DNA from: Primula veris
Lineage: Eukaryota; Streptophyta; Magnoliopsida; Ericales; Primulaceae
DNA: 64,000 bases
Reading direction: 5' to 3'
NCBI GenBank assembly: GCA_963682055.1
Contig: OY821745.1
Span: 14,205,501-14,269,500, forward strand
Part shown: positions 57,066 to 64,000 of the stretch, in pieces
Layout: the number at the start of each line of letters is the position of its first letter
Position numbering within the stretch: position 1 is the stretch's first letter
The notes under the pieces: model-generated
Seen by the model: only the letters and a program-made list of their open reading frames with translations
The model's database searches: none
Told to the model about the DNA's origin: nothing
Program-made: the position numbers and the translations under genes

Positions 57066-57675
57066 GTTATTATATTTATTTTGATTTTTGTTTAGATTTT
57101 TTGAGTTTTTTCTTTCTTTCAATTTTTTGAGTTTTTTCCGATCTTTTGGATTTTTTTTGGAAAATTTGAGATTTTTTGGTTTTTTTTCAATTTTTTTCAA
57201 TTTTTGAGATTATTTTTGGATTTTTGAGTTTTTTTTTTTGTCTTCTTTCAATTTTCAAGTTTTTTCCGTATGCACTTTTTAAATTTTCAATTTTTTTCAA
57301 ATTTTCTTGGTTTTTTTGAACATTTTTTTTTGTAGAAAGACTGTTTTTTTTGTGTAAAAACTTTAATTTTTTGTGAAAAACTATTTTTTTGTGTGAAAAA
57401 ACTATTGTTTTTGTGAAAAAAACTATTGATGTTGTGAAAAAGCTATTTTTTTTGTCAAAAAAGTAAGTTTATTTTTATTTTTATGCATTTCTCCTAATTT
57501 TTGTTTTTCTTAAAGATTTTTTTAGAGATAAATGATAATTTCTAAGTTATAATGATGACATTTTTGGAAATTGGTTGAATTAAAAAAAATGTGACTTATT
57601 AGGGATGGAAACATTGATGTGTGATCTTTTAGAGATAAAATATTAAAAGTGTGACTAATGGAGAATTACCCCTAA

Positions 57676-58142
57676 TTTTAAGGATAACGAGGGAACATGA
57701 TACGAGATCGACCGGGGTGTATCTATCTAATCAGGTTTATAACGATCAAATTAACGACCGCGGCCCGTCACCTATAAAGAGGTGTGAATCTTGGTATAAT
57801 TAGATGATATTTCAATACTAAAGACCGCGACCCGTCACCTATAAAGAGATGAGAACCTTGATATGTGAAGACGCCACAAATGGTTATGAATTAGCGAATG
57901 ATAAGTTGGGGTGAACGCCAGAAGGTAGAATCTTGATAAGTTCGAAAAGTTCAATGAACAAGCAAAGAGAAAACTCTCAATTATATTTAATCCAAATCTG
58001 AGTTTACAAGCCAGGAAATGGCTCTTATTTATAATTCAAACACGACTCCAAGCATGTGAAAAGTCTTGAAAAAAATTAAATAAACATAGGTTCAATGTAG
58101 TATTAACCTTTGACCTTCTAACTTATTCAACTACTAAAATTC
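57676..58142. other. Spacer with a short direct repeat
   Basis: A 28-bp motif containing CCCGTCACCTATAAAGAG occurs at about 57,755 and again at about 57,823, each preceded by GACCGCG. No gene was seen. The surrounding sequence resembles decayed LTR-retrotransposon DNA. Confidence 0.4.
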
Positions 58143-58147
58143 AGCAA

Positions 58148-59330
58148 TGTTGGCCCCGATGCGGCTAAACCTTTGAGGGGGTGAATAAGGATTTAGGCGA
58201 TTTTTGCCTAATTTGACTTAAGTGCAACTAACCACCCAACTAATGCAATTCTAAGCTTAAGCGTTTTAACAAGAGTTAATAAATTGCTAGAAGTACTAAA
58301 CGCAAGCAAACAAGAATAAATATTTGCGGAAAATAAAAGTTTAAGGGAAGAAGATGACACCAAGATTTATAGAGGTTCGGCAAACGGCCTACGTCCTCTC
58401 CTCGGTACTACCGAGTATTTCACTAAAATAATCTTCTTCCGGATGTTACAATCCTATTGAGCTAATCAACCGATTAAGCTCCCCCACACTTTATGAGTGT
58501 CCCGAATGAAAAGACCTAGAGCTTTTAAACTTCACTTGCTTACAAAGCCTCTATCCGATCACTCGCTCACAAAAATGAGTTTATAAAATACTCGTTACAA
58601 TTTTATCGAAAATTGAAACAACACCCACAATTTGATTGCTTCTAAAATAAGCTAATATGTGGTTTTGATGATGTTTGATCTTTGTTGGAGCTTGTATCTC
58701 TTTATCTTCAATTTCTCTCTTTTCGAAGTATTTCACCAAAATGGTGATTTTGGGTTTTTGTATATGAGAGAGGTTGAAGGATTGATTGGTATTATGATTG
58801 ATGACTCTTTAAAGAGAATTGGGGTGATTTATAAAGTCACCAAAGTCTATTTTTCAGTATATGACCGTTGGCAGTGGTTGAGGGTGTTTTAAGCAGTTTT
58901 CCAGAAAAAGCTGAAAAATTGTTTTCGAAATCTGTAGAAAACGATCGGTCGTTTTCTACAGTCGATCGGTCGTTTTCAGAAAACGATCGGTCATTTTCTG
59001 AGAAACGATCGGTCACTTTTTCGACGTACTTTCTGGAATAATTTGGACCAAAAACGATCGGTCGTTTTTGTACAGTCGATCGGTCGTTTGTCTGGCAGTT
59101 TCTCGGTCTTCTCGCTATTCTTCGAAAGCTCATAACTCCTTCGTTTTAGCTCCGATTCTGGTTCCGCTTGAACCTGTAGCTTCGTTTTTCTGTGCTCTAT
59201 CTTTCTGGCATCCTGAAATTTTCATTTACTTCTTTTGGAAAAGACAAGCATTATATCATCGAAATCGTAAAATCATTAAAGACATAATCAAAGTTATAAT
59301 CAAAATCATTATTGAACTCTAAGTTCAACA
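58148..59330. mobile_element. Solo LTR, 1,183 bp, with 5-bp target duplication
   Basis: Begins TGTTGGCCCC and ends GTTCAACA (TG...CA). AGCAA flanks it at 58,143-58,147 and 59,331-59,335. Inside are motifs common to plant LTRs, such as TTTGAGGGGGTGAAT and ATAGAGGTTCGGCAAACGGC. No internal retrotransposon region follows either edge, so it is most simply a recombination-derived solo LTR. Confidence 0.75.
58942..59085. repeat. Cluster of six CGATCGGTC sites
   Basis: CGATCG occurs at 58,942, 58,963, 58,984, 59,006, 59,055 and 59,077. Most sites are spaced 21-22 bp apart. Flanks alternate between AAACGATCGGTC and CAGTCGATCGGTCGTTT. Confidence 0.9.
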
Positions 59331-59335
59331 AGCAA

Positions 59336-59495
59336 CATAAAAGTAAATACAATGCATTTGAGTTATATAACTCAGGAATAAACTTAAAGGTTCAATTAAT
59401 TCGTGACCCTTGAGTTGAAGTCCATGAATTCATGCAAATGTATTGAAAAATCTGTTATCATGCATTAATATCTTCAATATTCAGCCCCTTTATGA
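59336..59495. other. Short spacer
   Basis: AT-rich spacer between the solo LTR and the gypsy-like fragment. Nothing recognised. Confidence 0.4.
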
Positions 59496-59729
59496 TCAAA
59501 CATTAATAACCATGAAATTATCCTTCAAACTAATGTCTTGAATGACTCCAATCAGATTCACCAAGTATTGGGCTTCGTTTGGAGTCGTCTCGAGCTTCGA
59601 TTTCCCATAATCAGTCCATATGTCTTGCATTAGCCCGTTAAATGCTTTCTTGAATCTTTTGGCTCTTGATCTTCTTATTGGCCCAATAGAAACTTGTATT
59701 GAATGTCCAGGTGCAGTAATCATGATCAC
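59496..59729 (-). pseudogene. Fragment resembling the C-terminus of a Ty3/gypsy polyprotein
   Basis: The 77-codon frame has IGPIRRSRAKRFKKAFNGLM. Plant Ty3/gypsy polyproteins commonly end with a GP-TRSRAK-FKEA-NGL type motif, which this matches closely. Nothing upstream of it (higher coordinates) reads as pol, so only the tail remains. Confidence 0.5.
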
Positions 59730-60570
59730 ATCAGAATAGAGGCGCTATACTTTTTTACTACAAAATCATTGAAACAGCGAATTTAAGTGTTTTGCATCTA
59801 CTAGTGCAGTGCTCTTAGAAATACAAAATTGATCGAAGTAGAAAAGTGGTGTACGTCAATTGGGTTTATTATACTTTAGTAGCTTTAAATATAATTATTT
59901 TTTTCATTTAGTACCATAACTATGACTTTTTTCATTTAATATCTAAACTATTGAAACATTAGTTTTTTTATACCATCCCGTCCATTATTTTAATACTAAA
60001 CGTTAGTCTTATTGAAATTATTGTAATGAAATGATCAAAATACCCCTTATTTTAACAGATTCCATCCAAAAATTTGTTAGAGTTGACAGAATTGTACTAA
60101 AAAAATAAAATCAAAGTTCACAGTACTCAAAAAAGTTCATAGTTTGTGATAATAAACGAAAAAGTGAACATACTTGCAGGTACTAAAGTATAACAAACGT
60201 CAACCATCCGAGTTAACTCTATTACTATGGGTGTTACAATACCGTTGATATTCTTCTCATACTATTACCGTACCGTAGATATATGGTATCGAAAATTTCA
60301 TACAATTAGTGTACTGCAAATTCGATATGTTAATTGTATGGTACGGTAAAATACCACATTCTAATATAACAATAGATAAACTTACCTACAAGACGAGAAA
60401 TTTTGTTTTACTATTCAAGGAAAACTATGTTGGAAACGTTGTTTTTAAAGAAATAATTTCTATCAAAAGAAATGGAGCAACAAACAGAAAATAATTTTCT
60501 ATAAATAATAAGAATCATAAACAAATTGGAATAAATAAACAGTATGAAAATGATACCAAAAGTATTCAGA
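59730..60570. other. Spacer without a gene
   Basis: AT-rich sequence. GGTACGGTA and its complement TACCGTACC recur at 60,260-60,350, suggesting a decayed MITE, but I could not define ends. Confidence 0.35.
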
Positions 60571-60589
60571 TATAATCCTAGACGAGTTG

Positions 60590-60715
60590 ACGGTTTCACC
60601 GTGTCCTCTTAAACCTGGTCCAGCCTCCTTTTAAGACTATGGCTTTTGACGGAAGCCGAATTCCCAAGGTAAAATGCCTAATCACTATGCCACAACAGAA
60701 GTCATTGTTGTGACA
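60590..60715 (-). mobile_element. Possible tRNA-derived SINE fragment
   Basis: The minus strand reads TGTGGCATAGTGATTAGGC, close to a tRNA A-box, followed 30-40 bp later by GGAATTCGGCTTCC, a weak B-box. Similar heads start plant SINEs. No poly(A) or target duplication was found. Confidence 0.25.
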
Positions 60716-60966
60716 CCCATCAGGAGTGTAGTGACGAGGTACTCTCTATAGAAATGAGTGTGTCATATGTGTAAGTGCATGTAATTTTCTTCCTCTTTTT
60801 TCTCCGCATAAAAAATTATCTCCACACTACCATATATGTACACATGTATAAAGAAAGAAACATTATGATGTGCCATAAAACCATAAATGTGGGGGAGTTA
60901 CACATTTTTTTTAACAACTACAATAAATTGCATTCAAACAAAAATGGAAACCAAATTTTTCCAACA
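60715..60966 (-). repeat. Probable 3' LTR of a decayed Copia element
   Basis: On the minus strand a polypurine tract CATGTGGGGGAT (60,978-60,967) is followed by TGTTGGAAAAA, the typical start of a Copia LTR. The far end of the LTR could not be fixed, so the lower coordinate is a guess. Confidence 0.5.
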
Positions 60967-61589
60967 ATCCCCCACATGAATTCAATTTTAAACATGCAAC
61001 TAAATGCAATCGAGAGTACCACGAGAATTTGCTGTATCTGGTAAGGTAGCTTTCGCCTTGAACCTTCCATAGTGAAATACTATCGGATATGATTGCCAAA
61101 AGGTGGATGCGATGCCTTGAACCTTTCGACATTTTTTGCATACCAAGACAATAGTACTCATGCAGCGCATTCCCTACATCACAAGTCATCCCATTCGGTT
61201 TTGTCCATTTTGGCCCTAGACTGTCTTGGTAAATTCATCGAGTGCTCAAAAGATTTAGCCATTAAACTCATCTCATATTAGCGGCCCACTACATACACAC
61301 TCAATATAGGTGATCTCTAGTAAAGAGTATCCTATCATACCCCACTCGTTTTACGAGATACTTGGATCTTAATAAGCCTCAACGCTTCACCTTTATATGA
61401 AATATGTTTATCACTCTTTCATCATAGGAATGTGTAGGAAGCTAATATTCCCGAATATTTTGTTCGGTCACCCCCCACAATTCGGTTGTCCCTTTGAACA
61501 TGCAAACTGGGGTTTCCAATTCAGGTAGAGTTGCCATCATGGCGGGTGTCCAATTTCATAGGCTCTAACCCCATTCCCCTCGATGTGAT

Positions 61590-61780
61590 TCCGACCACTT
61601 CAATGTCAAACCTTTTGATAATGGGTCTACAATGTTATCTTTAGACCTCACATAGTCTAAGGACACAATTCAGTTTGCTAGAAATTTTCTTACCGATCTA
61701 TGTCTCCGACGCACATGTTGGGACTTCCCATTATACATATGACTCCGTGCCTTTCCAATTACGACGGTGTTTCACAGTAT
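61590..61780 (-). pseudogene. Copia RNase H C-terminal remnant
   Basis: The minus strand reads, with stops, PTITVYCETPS..., VICIMGSPNMCVGDIDR and VRSKDNIVDPLSK-like words. These align with the Copia pattern in which the Asn-Gly-Lys-(Ser)-Arg-His-Ile motif precedes the KSKDN-DPLTKG motif. Confidence 0.65.
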
Positions 61781-62009
61781 ACGGTAATGGTGGGAATAGG
61801 TCTTGACCACAATGGAATATCTTCTTCGAAATTCTAAGTTAATTGGCTTATTTTGTGGTTTGGTCCAACGCTATGAACTCAAACTCCATAGTTGACCTCA
61901 CAATGTAAGTCTATTTAAAGACTTCCATTATACAACTACTTCTCCAAGTACAAACACATACCCACTTATGGGTTTTGTACCTATAGATTCCGAGCTTCAA
62001 GAACATCCT

Positions 62010-62335
62010 AGTTGTCGCATTCCCTTATCAAACTTGTCAGGCACTTTCTTGACATAATGACTTTGGGAAAGTGCATTGCCATCCGATGTCTTGGTTAATA
62101 CCAAGTATCACATTAGCCACCGATATCTTTCATATCAAAGTTCGCCGACAACATATTCTTTGTAGTTTTGATATTAATCATTACTATCTATGATAATCAT
62201 GTCATCTACATGGAGGCGCACTACTACGCAGTTCTTACCATCCCATTCAGGTAGATACATTTATCACACTTGTTAATTCAAAAGTCGTTAAATAACATAA
62301 CGCAATCGAACTTTTCATACGATCTTATATACATG
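62010..62335 (-). pseudogene. Copia reverse transcriptase, second half
   Basis: Recognisable words are YEKFDCVMLFNDF, NKCDKCIYL, LHVDDMIIIDSND and TSDGNALSQSHYVKKVPDKF. The YVDD box reads HVDD. Frames change and stops occur, so this is a relic. The LINE fragment abuts it at about 62,336. Confidence 0.75.
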
Positions 62336-63070
62336 GGAAGAGGCCTGATCACTTTCTAGGCTTGGTTAGCATACACAGGGTTTATCCTGATAGTGTTTGG
62401 CCAGATGTGATGGGTTGTTAGGTCACTTTTCAGTCTTGCTACAGAGGTCGAGGCCTGGTTCTTCAATGTGATTATATGTTGAACTAGTAGCCCATTATGG
62501 TCGTCTGGCTATACTGATTTGGGTTATGCTACAGAGGTTGAGGCATGTGACTTTTCATGTCGCTTGAGGGTTGTTTTATTTTCTACTGACTCTTTTTGTT
62601 GGTTCCAAGTTTAGTGAGCTGGAGCTGATTACGAGGTCCATTTAGCACGAACTGAGTTCTGTCACTATGGGTTGTGACTGATTAGAGTTATGCTACAGAG
62701 GTTGAGGCTTGATTCTTCATGAGCCTGATGGTTGGTCATATACGTTGTCTGATGGTCCTTGGTTTTGAGAGCTTGAGCAGATTCCCTTTCATTGACGAGA
62801 CTGGTTACCTATCTTTATTTGACTATAGTGCGAGTTAACTACGGTTAGTGGGTTTGTTGTATCTATTTTAGAGCTTAGAGCCTGAAATTAGTAGTTTGTT
62901 GGATGTCTAGCTTTGGTTACGACCTAGTTTACCAGATTTGATAACTTGGTTTGTTTTCTTGTGTCCGAGCAGGCTTGTTGCTATGTATTGTTTTTTATGT
63001 GCTTCATTGTATGTCTGGGTTAGGTCCCACTTTTATATATATACACACTTACTTACCGGAAAAAAAAAAA
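62336..63070 (+). mobile_element. 5'-truncated LINE 3' end with poly(A)
   Basis: About 735 bp that interrupts Copia RT. It ends TTACCGG followed by poly(A) at 63,060-63,070, preceded by GTCTGGGTTAGGTCCCACTT and a (TA)n, a pattern of plant L1 3' UTRs. Three copies of a GCTACAGAGGTYGAGGC motif occur at about 62,440, 62,530 and 62,693. No coding part is left and no target duplication was found. Confidence 0.6.
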
Positions 63071-63300
63071 GACTTATCAGGTTTACACTTATTGGCTATT
63101 TTACATGGAATTTCAACCCCTTTGGGTAGTTCCATGTAAATTTACACATCTAAATATCCATACAAAAAAATCGTCTATACATCCACTTGATTTATCTCCA
63201 GTTTGAACATAGCTACGAAGGCTATGATCAACTGTATACACGTTTTTTTGTAGAGAGGAGCATATGTGTCGAATTAACCGACACATTCAATTTGACAACA
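63071..63300 (-). pseudogene. Copia reverse transcriptase, first half
   Basis: Minus-strand words in order: TYAP-like, AFVAMFKLEINQVDV, FLYGYLDV, IYMELPKG and NKCKPDKS. They correspond to FDTYAPV, HQMDVKTAFLNG, EIYMEQPEG and KLIKSLYG of Copia RT. Stops interrupt it. Confidence 0.7.
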
Positions 63301-63499
63301 TGTCTTGCTTATCAGCCTCATTGTTGATAGCCTTACTCACGAGTTAAAAGAATTTTCCTTCTTCACTCATTTTTATTATGCCGAGCCACTTCTTATTCCT
63401 TACAAGTTTCACTTGCCCCCACATTTCCAGCACCGTTTGAGTCTACAACCTCGCCATGTGTTGTAATTTTGCGAGAAAAGTTCTCTTTAAGGAAATGTG

Positions 63500-63900
63500 T
63501 TTATCAGGCTTAAATAATTATATTTTCATGCACTTCGAAATCATTCGAATTATGCAGTGAAAACCAATAAACACTATGTTTAGTGTAATCAAATGAACAC
63601 ACATTCTACCATTTTCGGTTCTTTCCAAGTCCTTCAAGGAATAAGAATTGAAACCTTCCTTAGGCAACACCAAACCTCCAAGAACTTATAGCTAGACACA
63701 CAGTCTTCTATAATTCTAATTGTTTGGTCCAACTTCTTAAGCGAGTAGTTTGTTCAACACAAAGTTCGCAAAAGCAAAACATATTGCACAAGTTCAGAGT
63801 TAACTCTAGAGTCTTCAACATAACATTTATCGCTCAGCAAACCCATTTTGCTTGGGAGCATCATGAGGTGTCATTTGACGATTGATGTCATTCTAATCAC
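63500..63900 (-). pseudogene. Copia integrase C-terminal remnant
   Basis: APKQNGFAER near 63,870-63,840 corresponds to the PQQNGVAERKNR motif. VFIGFH near 63,570 corresponds to the FLGYA motif of the integrase C-terminus. The intervening sequence is heavily mutated. Confidence 0.55.
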
Positions 63901-64000
63901 ACATTTGTGCAAGCGGTGTCTCAGTCATCGCCTAATTCACACTGACCAAATATTTTAGTCATGTGAATACACCGTCTCGGAATTCATTAAACAATATTTA

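Larger units (their letters stand above)
54921..57675. mobile_element. Candidate Mutator-like element carrying a TATGCA array
   Basis: GTCACACTTTTA at 54,956-54,967 is matched by its exact inverse at 57,644-57,655. The outer parts also share GTAATT motifs (GAGTAATTTTAAG on the left, complement of GGGGTAATTCTCC on the right). Inside are a CT-rich leader, a GC-rich block (55,085-55,420), the TATGCA array and a T-rich stretch. No transposase and no convincing target duplication were seen, so the boundaries are tentative. Confidence 0.35.
60967..64000 (-). mobile_element. Decayed Copia element running off the window, with a nested LINE tail
   Basis: Pieces of Copia pol occur in the correct minus-strand order: integrase C-terminus (about 63,900-63,500), RT first half (about 63,300-63,071), RT second half (about 62,335-62,010) and RNase H end (about 61,780-61,590), followed by the polypurine tract at 60,978. 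All parts hold many stops. The 5' end lies beyond 64,000. Confidence 0.75.

Noticed and set aside
59496..59729. Host gene of unknown function
   Set aside because: The RSRAKRFK motif fits the end of gypsy polyproteins, and the area is otherwise transposon debris.

Overview
This is nuclear DNA of a flowering plant, almost certainly a eudicot. It has TIR-type NLR immune genes (absent from grasses), a P-class PPR gene, an EXORDIUM-like gene, spliceosomal introns, AT-rich spacers and many retrotransposons and MITEs. Nothing bacterial or organellar was seen. The species cannot be named from the sequence alone.

Layout: 1-2,260 is spacer with a broken unrecognised gene. 2,260-5,965 (-) is a two-exon PPR gene resembling Arabidopsis At2g17140. 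6.0-13.1 kb is an accumulation of repeats: an inverted-repeat MITE, a hAT-like element carrying a Stowaway MITE, a ~60-bp minisatellite and a 21-bp minisatellite that ends in a perfect hairpin. 13,144-21,646 is an old Copia element (-) with a 5'-truncated LINE nested in it. 22,259-27,110 (-) and 30,607-46,762 (+) are two related TIR-NBS-LRR genes placed head to head. The 3.5 kb between them is filled largely by two long inverted repeats. The left TNL has an open reading frame but a shortened LRR end and altered kinase-2 and MHD motifs. The right TNL is a pseudogene: a stop codon in the TIR domain, a second lesion in the NB-ARC region, and a 10.3-kb, very young Sirevirus-type Copia element (36,366-46,675) inserted in its last exon.

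48.1-48.7 kb is another hAT-like MITE. 49,284-54,507 (-) is an EXORDIUM-like gene with a 4.2-kb intron that houses a third hAT-like MITE. 54.9-57.7 kb is a possible Mutator-like element filled with a TATGCA-rich array. 58,148-59,330 is a solo LTR with a 5-bp target duplication. 59.5-59.7 kb holds a fragment resembling the end of a Ty3/gypsy polyprotein. 61-64 kb is a decayed Copia pol (-) interrupted by a LINE 3' end.

Only the PPR gene and the EXORDIUM-like gene look fully intact. Their splice sites were inferred from GT/AG signals, phase and reading through into family-typical sequence. The genes do not form a pathway. The functional theme is an NLR locus being worn down by, and possibly regulated through, transposable elements.
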